Below are positions 25,425 to 33,084 of a DNA stretch of 59,459 nucleotides, piece after piece; the stretch's first letter is position 1, and each line of letters opens with the position of its first letter. The notes beneath the pieces were generated by a model. The model had not been told where the DNA came from. It ran no database searches and saw nothing but the letters and a program-made list of their open reading frames with translations. The DNA comes from Microbacter sp049976245 (GTDB lineage: Bacteria; Bacteroidota; Bacteroidia; Bacteroidales; Paludibacteraceae), in the NCBI GenBank assembly GCA_049976245.1, contig JBMFIQ010000014.1:1-59459 (forward strand), given 5' to 3'. A program made the position numbers and the translations under genes.

Positions 25425-26006
25425 TCAATGAAGTTGTTCGCTGATATCGGTGTCAGTCTGATGTTTATTTTTTGCTTCAATGACTTGACGATCGCGCAGG
25501 TGAATGTAATAGAGTTTGTCCTCGGATTGTTTGATGCCGGTTATCGGGTTGGTGAATGAGAATTGACATTCCACAATGCTTACCAACGGCTTTTGGGGAG
25601 GCATTTTTTGCAAAGTAGCTTCTTGCCGCTGCATGGCATGAAGCCACGCGTTAATTTGTTGCAGTTGCTTCATTTGTTCTGAAACCGCTTCGCGTTGTGA
25701 TTCCACGTCATATTTCAAATCGAGATCCAATAAGTCGGAAAGATTTTGAAGCGCTGCTTCGTTTTGATGGATCAAGGAATCAATAGGGTGATTGTTGATG
25801 GCCTGATGCAGCAGTTGAAGGCTGTCGGTCGCAGTGATTTCACCAACGGTGATGAATGTGTCCGGATAGAATTGAAACGGAAAATCGGCATGCATGGCTT
25901 GTTCGTAAGCCCAAATTGGTTTTTCGTATGACGGCGATGATGTACACGAAATCATGACCTGCAGCGCGACAAACATCATAACGCCCCAAAAGGAATGCCT
26001 TTTCAT
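25425..26006 (-). CDS. Putative lipoprotein, function unknown
   Basis: The 193-residue protein has a lipoprotein-type signal peptide (MKRHSFWGVMMFVALQVMISC, Cys at 21), so it should be anchored in a membrane facing the periplasm. The rest contains an alpha-helical stretch (about 70-130, many Gln, Glu and Leu) and a beta-rich end with SIVECQFSFTNPITG. I recognise no family. It is co-directional with the downstream TPR gene and lies about 120 bases after the Crp/Fnr gene. Leader unit E abuts its ATG. Confidence 0.75.
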   Translation of the reverse strand: MKRHSFWGVMMFVALQVMISCTSSPSYEKPIWAYEQAMHADFPFQFYPDTFITVGEITATDSLQLLHQAINNHPIDSLIHQNEAALQNLSDLLDLDLKYDVESQREAVSEQMKQLQQINAWLHAMQRQEATLQKMPPQKPLVSIVECQFSFTNPITGIKQSEDKLYYIHLRDRQVIEAKNKHQTDTDISEQLH

Positions 26007-26097
26007 ACGTCTATTTTATTTTTTAACATTAAGAATGTATGGAACTCGCCAAATAGTTATACACTTGATCATAAGCTTGTTTTATAGCTCGTTTCAT
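26007..26097 (-). repeat. Dispersed leader unit E (abuts the lipoprotein gene)
   Basis: This 91-bp copy has the clearest upstream ORF: ATGAAACGAGC opens 22 codons, MKRAIKQAYDQ..YLASSIHS, ending TAA 22 bases before the main ATG. The tail is A-rich and ends AATAGACGT. It begins 30 bases after the stop of the crp-like gene, so it could also influence readthrough from that gene. Confidence 0.82.
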
Positions 26098-26127
26098 AAA
26101 AGTTTTAGATAGGATGTTGAGTTGGGG

Positions 26128-26829
26128 TTAGCCTATTTTACTTATCTTGCGTAAATGTTCTTCATCAATGATTTTGATTTTTCGGCCGTCAATGGAAATG
26201 ATTTTTTCTGTGACAAAATTCGACAAGGTTCGGATGGCATTGGAGGTGGTCATGTTCGATAAACTTGCCAAATCCTCACGCGAAAGATAGATGTTAATGG
26301 TTGCTCCATCTTCTTCCAGTCCATATTTGTCACGTAAAAAAAGCAACGATTCGGCGAGACGTCCACGAATGTGTTTTTGAGTTAGATTAACGGTGCGAAC
26401 GTCTGCTAACCCTAAATCTTTAGCCATTGCGCGGATAAAAAAGAGTGCCAAGCGATTGTTTTGTGTGATCAGCTCAGTGATTTTGTCCGAAGGTATTTGA
26501 ATGACAACTGTTTGTTCCATGGCACAAGCTGCTGTCACATAAGGTTCTTCGGCAAAAAATGCACGATACCCAAAATAATCAATGGGTTTAATCATGCGTA
26601 CAATCTGGCTTCGCCCACCCACACCATTTTTGTATATTTTCACTTTCCCTTTGACAAGGCATAACAGATGTGTTGCAATGTCGCCTTCGCTGTAAATTTT
26701 TTCATTTCGCCTGTAACGTTGAACTTTTGAATTGATGGTAAGAAGTTGCTGCTGTTCTTCTGTCAATGTTTCCCAAATGCCGTTGAGTTGATTGAGTTCA
26801 GGCAATTCTAACGTTTGCTTTGGTGCCAT
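26128..26829 (-). CDS. Crp/Fnr-family transcriptional regulator
   Basis: The 233-residue protein has an N-terminal cyclic-nucleotide-binding-like beta roll (about 20-135, with YSEGDIATHLLCLVKGKVKIYKNG) and a C-terminal winged helix. The recognition region is LSREDLASLSNMTTSNAIRTL (starting about residue 185), typical of the Crp/Fnr HTH. No FNR-type cysteine cluster is present, and residues expected for cAMP binding are not clear, so the effector is unknown. The nearest downstream genes are a lipoprotein and a TPR protein, which it may or may not control. Confidence 0.92.
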   Translation of the reverse strand: MAPKQTLELPELNQLNGIWETLTEEQQQLLTINSKVQRYRRNEKIYSEGDIATHLLCLVKGKVKIYKNGVGGRSQIVRMIKPIDYFGYRAFFAEEPYVTAACAMEQTVVIQIPSDKITELITQNNRLALFFIRAMAKDLGLADVRTVNLTQKHIRGRLAESLLFLRDKYGLEEDGATINIYLSREDLASLSNMTTSNAIRTLSNFVTEKIISIDGRKIKIIDEEHLRKISKIG

Positions 26830-26848
26830 ATTTTGATGTTTTACAACA

Positions 26849-26856
26849 CAAAATTA
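26849..26856 (-). promoter_or_regulatory. Candidate -7 box TAATTTTG of the crp-like gene
   Basis: A TAnnTTTG match 20 bases before the ATG at 26829. The further gap to 27055 shows nothing else I recognise. Confidence 0.45.
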
Positions 26857-27054
26857 GCTATATTCTTCAAATAATGGTTCATTTATCCACAAAATAGCAT
26901 TTCAAAGTCTAATTGTCGTGTAGCGTCGCCATGATATGCGCCACAATAGATGATCAAAAGGTTCCCCAAAACATGATCTATCAACTTTATTTTGAGGAAT
27001 ATATTGAATTAAAATATTGGAAGATAATATTTTGCAAGTTGTTTTGATTCAAGA

Positions 27055-27639
27055 TTAAGCTTTGCTGTTTTGCGATAGGAATTGCAGCAGTTTTGCAAAT
27101 GCTTGTCCCCGGTGACTGATTTGATTTTTGGTATTTAAATCAAGCTCGGCAAATGTTTTGTTGAATCCTGTTGGCTGAAAGATTGGATCGTAACCAAATC
27201 CGTCGTTGCCGCGTTCGCTTTCGGTGATGATGCCCGTGACACTCCCTTCAAACAAATATTCTTTGCCTTCGTAAATCAATGCTACCACAGTCCTGAAACG
27301 GGCATTTCGATGGGTGATGCCTTCCATCTTGGACAACAGTTTAGCCCGATTGGCATGCATGTCTTTTCCTTCTCCGGCATAGCGGGCCGATAAAACACCC
27401 GGTTCGTTGTTGATGGCTTCGACTTCAAGACCGGTGTCGTCCGAAAAACAATTTTTGCCGGTCAGCCGATATACATAACGTGCTTTGATAAGCGCATTGC
27501 CTTCGAGGGTGGAAGCTGTTTCGGGAATTTCCTCCGTGATGCCCAGATCTTTTAAACTGATGATGTTATGCACCCCATTGATTAAGGAGCGAACTTCTTC
27601 TACTTTATGTTTGTTGTTGGAAGCAAATATCAATTCCAT
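27055..27639 (-). CDS. rdgB: dITP/XTP pyrophosphatase (HAM1/RdgB family)
   Basis: RdgB hydrolyses non-canonical purine nucleoside triphosphates (dITP, XTP) to monophosphates, keeping them out of DNA and RNA. The 194-residue protein has the full pattern: FASNNKHKVEEVRSL at the N-terminus, CFSDDTGLEVEAI with the metal-binding acidic pair, ARYAGEGKDMHAN, GNDGFGYDPIF and QISHRGQAF. It begins 13 bases after the lpxH-like gene and is likely in the same operon. Confidence 0.96.
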   Translation of the reverse strand: MELIFASNNKHKVEEVRSLINGVHNIISLKDLGITEEIPETASTLEGNALIKARYVYRLTGKNCFSDDTGLEVEAINNEPGVLSARYAGEGKDMHANRAKLLSKMEGITHRNARFRTVVALIYEGKEYLFEGSVTGIITESERGNDGFGYDPIFQPTGFNKTFAELDLNTKNQISHRGQAFAKLLQFLSQNSKA

Positions 27640-27652
27640 GACTTTTGTTCAT

Positions 27653-28411
27653 TCAATGTTTGTGTTGTGGTTCGAAAAATGCTACGGTCAGATTTTCTCC
27701 GTCAAAAACACCGTATGTGAAGTGTGTGATCCAGTCGCCTAAAATGATGACACGGCTTTTGTCGTTGATTTTCAGATCAAGCGGGATATGTCGATGGCCA
27801 AAAACAAAATAATCGGGTTTGATTTGTTCCGACTTCTTTTTTGCGTATTGAATCAATGTTTCACGCTCTTCTCCTAAAAAAGAAGCATACCCTTTGCGGG
27901 TGGGTTTCAGTCGGTTGGAGCGCGACCATCGCAATCCGAAACTTAATCCCAATCGTGGAGGCAACCACCCAAACAGCTGTTGACACGTTCTATTGTGAAA
28001 AATAGATTGAATTAGTTTGACACCGATGGAATGATCGCCTAATCGGTCGCCGTGAGCCAGAAAGAGTTGTTTCCCGTTTCGTTCAATGAGTTCGGGAGAT
28101 CGATGAACGATGCACCCGATTTCCTGCTCCAAATAGCCAAAAGTCCACATATCATGATTGCCCGTAAAGAAATGAATCTTGAGCCCGCGGTCTGAGAGTT
28201 CGGCCAATTTTCCAAGCACCCGCACAAAGCCCTTCGGAACCACTTTGTGATATTCGTACCAAAAATCGAAAATATCACCCAACAGGAAAAGTTCGACTGC
28301 ATCGTTGCTGATGAAATCAAGCCAGCGAACCATTTTCTTTTCTTGTTCACGGGGATTTTGAATCAACAAAGAACCAAAATGAGCGTCGGAAACAAAGTAT
28401 ATTTTTCCCAT
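27653..28411 (-). CDS. lpxH: UDP-2,3-diacylglucosamine diphosphatase (LpxH-like)
   Basis: This calcineurin-like metallophosphoesterase should act in lipid A synthesis, converting UDP-2,3-diacylglucosamine to lipid X at the inner membrane. The 252-residue protein has the five metal-binding blocks: FVSDAHFGS, LLGDIFDFW, TGNHDMW, FLAHGDRLGD and VFGHRHIPLD. The DIFDFWYEY block and the overall length match the LpxH group found in Bacteroidota. It lies between a lipoprotein gene (57 bases upstream) and rdgB (13 bases downstream). Confidence 0.88.
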   Translation of the reverse strand: MGKIYFVSDAHFGSLLIQNPREQEKKMVRWLDFISNDAVELFLLGDIFDFWYEYHKVVPKGFVRVLGKLAELSDRGLKIHFFTGNHDMWTFGYLEQEIGCIVHRSPELIERNGKQLFLAHGDRLGDHSIGVKLIQSIFHNRTCQQLFGWLPPRLGLSFGLRWSRSNRLKPTRKGYASFLGEERETLIQYAKKKSEQIKPDYFVFGHRHIPLDLKINDKSRVIILGDWITHFTYGVFDGENLTVAFFEPQHKH

Positions 28412-28467
28412 TTTTTCATGCTTGTGAACCTCGCAGTTTGGTCGAAAGGAATAGGACGATTGGGGAT

Positions 28468-29295
28468 TTATCGCTGTTGATTTTCCTTTTCAGTTCGTTG
28501 CGGTTCGCGTTTTTCTTGAACTTTTTCACGTCGAATTTGTTCATCTTGTTGTTTTGCGGCTTTCATTTCTCGTCGCATGTTTTCATTTTGTCTGATTGGG
28601 CGTAGAGGTGCCTTTTGTTCATTGGGTTGTGTTGTGTTTCTTTGTTCAGGAACGGGATTTGCTCTTCTCTCCTGTTGATTTTGATTGGGCTGAAAAGATG
28701 GTCGATTCTCCGTTGGATGTTGATTGGTTGGAGTAACGTTCCTGTTTTCTTCACGTCGGCTCCCTTCGTTGTAGGGATTTTGTTGATGCCCCGATGGTTG
28801 TGAAGGAATCATTTCGGGTGATCGTGAAGGAATTGCTTTTCGTTCTCCATTGTTATTGTAATTCGGATTTGGTTGGTTTCGGGGAGGTTCTTGTCCGGGT
28901 TGCCGGTTCGATGGGTTGTAAAACGGGAATCTTCCTTCAGGTGCTTGACGTATTTGTTGCAAGCGGTTCCGATAATAACCCCGTTGATAACGTGATTGAT
29001 AGTAACTGCTGTAACGCGTTGGATTTAAGCTCTGTGATGTGATCGTCAGGTAGTATGTATCAGGATCAATGACATACCAAGGCGGCAACTGAGGCCCATA
29101 TTGCCACGATCCCCATTGATACCACCAAAATCGATTCAGATCGGGGCTATAATAAACATTATATTCAGGGAAGTAATAATAAGCATATCCATAAATTCCC
29201 TGATCTTGTGTGTCTCCCGGGTTCACCGTGACAACACAACTTGTCAACATGACAGAAAATAACAGAGTAAATCCGGCAACAAGAAAAGGTTTCAT
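28468..29295 (-). CDS. Low-complexity lipoprotein, function unknown
   Basis: The 275-residue protein starts with a lipoprotein signal peptide (MKPFLVAGFTLLFSVMLTSC, Cys at 20). Residues 35-110 are rich in Tyr and Trp (YGYAYYYFPEYNVYYSP, FWWYQWGSWQYGPQLPPWY), which looks like a small beta domain. From about 120 to the end the chain is low complexity, dominated by Gln, Asn, Pro, Arg and Glu, ending in a highly charged KVQEKREPQRTEKE run. It is probably exposed in the periplasm or at the outer membrane. No family is recognised. Leader unit F abuts its ATG. Confidence 0.72.
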   Translation of the reverse strand: MKPFLVAGFTLLFSVMLTSCVVTVNPGDTQDQGIYGYAYYYFPEYNVYYSPDLNRFWWYQWGSWQYGPQLPPWYVIDPDTYYLTITSQSLNPTRYSSYYQSRYQRGYYRNRLQQIRQAPEGRFPFYNPSNRQPGQEPPRNQPNPNYNNNGERKAIPSRSPEMIPSQPSGHQQNPYNEGSRREENRNVTPTNQHPTENRPSFQPNQNQQERRANPVPEQRNTTQPNEQKAPLRPIRQNENMRREMKAAKQQDEQIRREKVQEKREPQRTEKENQQR

Positions 29296-29386
29296 AGGTC
29301 TATTTTAATTTTTAAAGATGAGGATGTATTGAACTTGTCAAATAGTCATACGTTTGAGTATAAACTATTATTAGGGCTCGTTTCAT
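29296..29386 (-). repeat. Dispersed leader unit F (abuts the low-complexity lipoprotein gene)
   Basis: This 91-bp copy has an upstream ORF MKRALIIVYTQTYDYLTSSI.. that continues to a TAA two codons later than in E. It is the most diverged in sequence, yet the stem is kept (AATAGTTTATAC with GTATGACTATT). The tail ends AATAGACCT. About 210 bases of unremarkable non-coding DNA separate it from the DUF59 gene. Confidence 0.78.
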
Positions 29387-29595
29387 ACAAAAATGACTTT
29401 AGATTAAAAAGGTTTATTGACCTTGTCTCATGCGTCAAACCATTTAAAAACACCAATTTTTTGGAGCTTGCTGACAGAATTTTTTGTATTGAAATGCGTT
29501 GGCGGCACTTTGGTTTTAACTGTTTTGAGCAGAAGTTTTGTGGCAATGTGATGACCTTTTTCACCTGTTCCCGAGACGCAGAAAAGGGTTGTTTA

Positions 29596-29910
29596 TTAAA
29601 GGATTCCCAATTCCAATTTGGCTTCATCGCTCATCATATCCTGATTCCATGCAGGTTCAAAAACCAGGTTGATGATTACTTCTTTGACGCCTTCCACCGA
29701 TTCCACTTTCATTCGAACATCTTCCAGTATGAAATCGGAAGCAGGACAGCCTGCGGCAGTTAAGGTCATGTCGATGGTTACCACACCATCGTCGGCAATA
29801 TCAACTTTGTAGATTAATCCTAAATCGTAAACATTGACAGGTATTTCGGGATCGAAGACAGTTCGTAACATTTTTACGATGTTTTCTTCGAGGGGCAAAA
29901 ATTCATTCAT
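29596..29910 (-). CDS. DUF59/MIP18-family iron-sulfur assembly protein (SufT-like)
   Basis: The 104-residue protein is a MIP18-type DUF59 domain. Visible marks are LRTVFDPEIPVNVYDLGLIYKV, the conserved Cys in TLTAAGCPASD, and GVKEVIINLVFEPAWNQDMMSDEA. Such proteins help mature Fe-S proteins. The frame is open 60 bases further upstream, but the ATG at 29910 gives the family's N-terminus (MNEFLPLEENIVKML). It also overlaps the recX stop as ATGAATGA, implying translational coupling. Confidence 0.9.
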   Translation of the reverse strand: MNEFLPLEENIVKMLRTVFDPEIPVNVYDLGLIYKVDIADDGVVTIDMTLTAAGCPASDFILEDVRMKVESVEGVKEVIINLVFEPAWNQDMMSDEAKLELGIL

Positions 29911-30367
29911 AATTTTTAGATGAAATAATGGGTTCAATGATTTCAAATTCAAATCCTCTTTGAATGGCAAAATTAATCAATTTTCCTTGCTTTTCGATTT
30001 TGTTTCTTGCTTTTATGTGTGGCGCTTTCTTGTCCAATAGTTCTGTTAACAATTGGGCATATTCATTTTTGTCAATCAGATCCAGCAAAGGTTGAAAGGT
30101 GGCCGATGGAATATGTTTTATTTGAAGAGCTTTGGCAATTTTGATACGCCCCCATTTATCGAAACGCAATTTGTCATTGATGAAGCTCTTGCAAAAGCGT
30201 TCCTCGTTGATATAATTTTCTTTTTCAAGATAGGAGGCGATTGTGTCAATTTGTTCGGCAGAACCGCCCCATGTTTTCAGCTTTACGGTTATTTCCCAGC
30301 GGGTTGTTTCTCGTCGGGAAGCAAATGCTGCTGCTTTTTTCAGCATCAAGTTTGTGAATGGATCCAT
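29903..30367 (-). CDS. recX: Regulatory protein RecX
   Basis: RecX modulates RecA filaments. The 154-residue protein is all-helical with three RecX repeats. Typical pieces are ALKKAAAFASRRE-like LKKAAAFASRRETTRWEI, the KLKTWGGSAEQIDTIASYLE repeat, YINEERFCKSFINDKLRFDKWGR with the family's F-W-G pattern, and IKIAKALQIKHI. recA is not nearby. It lies between prmC (31 bases upstream) and the DUF59 gene, whose ATG overlaps its stop. Confidence 0.9.
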   Translation of the reverse strand: MDPFTNLMLKKAAAFASRRETTRWEITVKLKTWGGSAEQIDTIASYLEKENYINEERFCKSFINDKLRFDKWGRIKIAKALQIKHIPSATFQPLLDLIDKNEYAQLLTELLDKKAPHIKARNKIEKQGKLINFAIQRGFEFEIIEPIISSKNYE

Positions 30368-30398
30368 ATATTTTTTTGGCGGTTAATATTTAAGGAGA

Positions 30399-31241
30399 TT
30401 ATCGTTGGGCACACACCATTCGTGTTTTGCCCGATATGTCCTGTTTCAGTTGAATGCGTGAGAATCCTGCTAATGTCAGGATGCGGACAACTTCCCGCCC
30501 GAAATCGGCATTGATTTCAAAGTAGAGTTTCCCTTTTGGCGAGAGACGGTGAAGCGCTGTTTGTGTAATGGATCGATAAAAAATCAACGGATCGTTGCTT
30601 GGGACAAAAAGCGCCTGATGTGGTTCATGTTTTAGGACGTTGTCATGCATTTCAGTTGCTTCCTGCCTCAAAACGTAAGGTGGATTGCTCACGATGATAT
30701 CGGCCGGTTTGACTTTCTCAATGAAAGAGGGAGAAAGAACATCGGCTTGAAAATAATTAACTCGGACTCCGTTGCGGCGTGCATTTTCTTTAGCCAACGA
30801 CAAGGCATCTTGTGAAATGTCGCATGCAAAAAGCGTGGAATTTGGAAGTTGTTTGGCCAAAGCTACCGCGATGCACCCGCTTCCTGTGCAACAGTCGAGA
30901 ATGATGCACTGCTTGCACAAGTCGTCCTGCAGAACCCATTCTACCAGCTCTTCTGTTTCGGGACGCGGAATTAAAACGCGTGGATCCACTTTGAGTGAGA
31001 CACCGTAAAAATCAACATCGCCAATGACGTACTGGATCGGCTCATGATTTAGGAGCCTTTGCAATCCTATTTCCATGTCGTCAAGTTGCTTAGTGGAAAG
31101 CATCAATTCTGCATCGGCCAATATTTTGGCTTTCGACCATTTGGTGATGTGTTGAATTAATTGAATGACGATGGCATTGGCTTCCTTTTCTTCATAGATT
31201 GGGATGAGTTGTTGAGTATAAGTGGAAATGGAAATGGCCAT
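30399..31241 (-). CDS. prmC: Release-factor glutamine N5-methyltransferase
   Basis: PrmC methylates the GGQ glutamine of release factors 1 and 2. The 280-residue protein has an N-terminal helical part with LLNHEPIQYVIGDVDFYGVSLKVDPRVLIPRPETEELVEW around it, the SAM motif ILDCCTGSGCIAVALA (about 115-130) and the catalytic VSNPPYVL (about 185). It heads a minus-strand prmC-recX-DUF59 run. A possible -7 box lies at 31378-31371. Confidence 0.95.
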   Translation of the reverse strand: MAISISTYTQQLIPIYEEKEANAIVIQLIQHITKWSKAKILADAELMLSTKQLDDMEIGLQRLLNHEPIQYVIGDVDFYGVSLKVDPRVLIPRPETEELVEWVLQDDLCKQCIILDCCTGSGCIAVALAKQLPNSTLFACDISQDALSLAKENARRNGVRVNYFQADVLSPSFIEKVKPADIIVSNPPYVLRQEATEMHDNVLKHEPHQALFVPSNDPLIFYRSITQTALHRLSPKGKLYFEINADFGREVVRILTLAGFSRIQLKQDISGKTRMVCAQR

Positions 31242-31370
31242 GATGGATTGTTTTTTTTGATGAAAGGACGATTAGAAAATACAATCTTGAGAAGAATGAA
31301 ACGTCCGTGATGTGTCAATTTGCTGTCAATAAGCAAAGTAATTTTCTATTTATTTTATAACAAATATACG

Positions 31371-31378
31371 ACATATTT
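31371..31378 (-). promoter_or_regulatory. Possible -7 box TATATTTG for prmC
   Basis: A TAnnTTTG match about 130 bases before prmC, in AT-rich DNA, so the chance of coincidence is considerable. Confidence 0.35.
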
Positions 31379-31452
31379 TTGCATTTTGACACATCTGTAA
31401 TTTATTTTTAAGAACGAATGGCAAAGTTCTTATTCATGGATGTTGGGGTGTG

Positions 31453-31480
31453 TTGAATCTCGCTATTTTGTTTACCTTTG
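31453..31480 (+). promoter_or_regulatory. Promoter of the MBL-fold hydrolase gene
   Basis: TTG (31453-31455), a 17-base spacer and TACCTTTG (31473-31480). The box lies 22 bases before the ATG at 31502, which argues against the upstream TTG at 31478 as start because that codon overlaps the box. Confidence 0.6.
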
Positions 31481-31501
31481 TCGAACAATTTTTTAAATCG
31501 A

Positions 31502-32293
31502 ATGATGGAAAAGCTTCGTTTTATCAGTTTTGCCAGTGGAAGTACCGGAAATTGTTTTTTTATAGGGAACGGTTTTGAAGGCATTTTGATTGATGCTGGC
31601 ATTGGCATTCGAAGCATTCGTAAAGGATTGAAGAATATTGGATTGGATTTTGCTAATATTTTGGGTGTTTTTGTAACGCACGATCATTTTGATCACATCA
31701 AAGCGGTGGCGCCATTAACCGAAAAATTTCATGTGCCCATGTATGCTACTTTGCCTGTCTATCAACGGTTGAGTCAGGGCGCTATTGCTCCGCAATGCAT
31801 TCTTGAAAAAGAGGTCCCGGTGCATTTGCATGATTGGGAAATCACCGCCTTTGAAGTTTCCCACGACGGCACCGACAACGTGGGTTATACCATTCAGTAT
31901 CGTCAGCAGACATTCACGTTGCTCACCGATTTAGGCTTTATTTGCGAACGGGCAGCCCGTCATATTGCCATGGCTGACTACCTCGTGATTGAAGCAAACT
32001 ATGATGAACAAATGTTGGAGCAAAGCGCTTATCCCGACTATTTGAAAAATCGCATTCGAAGCAAAACCGGTCATATGAGCAATGCCGATACGGCTCATTT
32101 TTTGTCCAATCATTTTCCGGAAAAGCTAAAATCGGTTTTCCTCTGTCACTTGAGCCATTTCAATAATTTGCCAGATCTTGCCTACTGTACTGTCAGTGAA
32201 TCATTTGAGCAAAAAGGCATAGTCGTGGGACGCGACGTTGAACTCTATACACTTGATCGAAATCTTCCTTCCCAATTATTTGTCTTTTCGTGA
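31502..32293 (+). CDS. MBL-fold metallo-hydrolase (WalJ/YycJ type)
   Basis: The 263-residue protein opens with LRFISFASGSTGNCFFI, the signature of the YycJ/WalJ group of metallo-beta-lactamase-fold hydrolases. The metal motif is VTHDHFDHIKAV (about 55-66), with further ligands in VSHDGTDNVGYTI, EANYDEQML and LCHLSHFNN. Relatives are single-domain cytoplasmic phosphodiesterases linked to DNA repair or cell-wall signalling in Firmicutes; in Bacteroidota the role is not defined. Start is ATG at 31502 or 31505. It converges on the TlpA-like gene, overlapping its 3' end by 18 bases. Confidence 0.9.
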   Translation: MMEKLRFISFASGSTGNCFFIGNGFEGILIDAGIGIRSIRKGLKNIGLDFANILGVFVTHDHFDHIKAVAPLTEKFHVPMYATLPVYQRLSQGAIAPQCILEKEVPVHLHDWEITAFEVSHDGTDNVGYTIQYRQQTFTLLTDLGFICERAARHIAMADYLVIEANYDEQMLEQSAYPDYLKNRIRSKTGHMSNADTAHFLSNHFPEKLKSVFLCHLSHFNNLPDLAYCTVSESFEQKGIVVGRDVELYTLDRNLPSQLFVFS

Positions 32294-32854
32294 AATTTCC
32301 TGCATCAATTCGTCAATTTTATTGACCAGTGCTTGGAATTGATGTGGATTGTAGAGCCTTGTCAGGAAAACAATTTGACCATTTGGATCGATCAGCACGT
32401 TGCGCGTGACGCCGGCATCTTTTTGTGCATAGAGTTGAAAATGTTCAGCTCCCTGATCCAACGACATGGGATAGGTAATGCCAGTGGAAAGGATGAAATA
32501 TTTTGCCACTTGCAAAGGCTCGTCACGATCGATTGCAAAAAGAGCAAAGTGTGGATTGTTTTTGTATTTCTGCCAAATCTTTTTTTCAATCATGGGCATT
32601 TCTTCTCTGCAAACGCCACACCAGCTTGCGGTAAATTGTAGCATGACAACTTTTCCGCGAAGGGACCAAAGCGGAACCGTTTGGCCGTCAGTCAGTGTCA
32701 TGATAAATGCAGGAGCCATATCTCCAATTTTGACTTTGAACCCATGTGCATTGCTCAATGTGTCTGGGCTTGATGTGTTGGTTTGAGCAAAAGCAACACT
32801 CTGGCATCCAATCAACATCGCAAAAAGCAATCTTGTCATTTTTATCTGTTTCAT
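32276..32854 (-). CDS. Periplasmic TlpA/ResA-like thiol-disulfide oxidoreductase
   Basis: The 192-residue protein has a signal peptide (MTRLLFAMLIGCQSVAFAQ) and a thioredoxin-like fold. GDMAPAFIMTLTDGQ opens the domain, and the active site is ASWCGVCREEMP (CxxC with GV between). Then come FAIDRDEPLQ and the cis-Pro region GVTRNVLIDPNGQI. It probably reduces disulfides or cytochrome apo-proteins in the periplasm. The last 18 bases overlap the convergent MBL gene. Leader unit G abuts its ATG. Confidence 0.88.
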   Translation of the reverse strand: MKQIKMTRLLFAMLIGCQSVAFAQTNTSSPDTLSNAHGFKVKIGDMAPAFIMTLTDGQTVPLWSLRGKVVMLQFTASWCGVCREEMPMIEKKIWQKYKNNPHFALFAIDRDEPLQVAKYFILSTGITYPMSLDQGAEHFQLYAQKDAGVTRNVLIDPNGQIVFLTRLYNPHQFQALVNKIDELMQEISRKDK

Positions 32855-32945
32855 ACGTCTATTTTATTTTTTAACATTAAGGATGTGTGGAACTCGCCAA
32901 AATAGTCATATGCTTGAACATAAGCTATTTTATGGCTCGTTTCAT
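32855..32945 (-). repeat. Dispersed leader unit G (abuts the TlpA-like gene)
   Basis: This 91-bp copy is bracketed by CGTATGAAAC on both sides, the second occurrence being the start of the TlpA-like gene. It has the strongest stem: AAAATAGCTTATG with CATATGACTATTTT (forward positions 32899-32912 and 32919-32931) around TTCAAG, extended by GCC/GGC. Its upstream frame is interrupted by TAG at codon 7 and carries the same one-base shift as unit B. Confidence 0.82.
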
Positions 32946-33084
32946 ACGTTTGTGGTTTTATTGAATAATCAGATGAGTGGAGCACGAAATGAAGTCATTC
33001 CCTTTTGTTGCGCTTTTATCTGTCATTTTTGACGATCGTCCCATTGTGTTTTCCTTGTTTGATGTGTCTTTCTCTTTTTGTGTT

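Noticed and set aside
9810..32945. Repeats considered as a CRISPR array or insertion-sequence ends
   Set aside because: Copies are kilobases apart, diverged, of fixed orientation relative to genes, without spacers, transposase or terminal inverted repeats.
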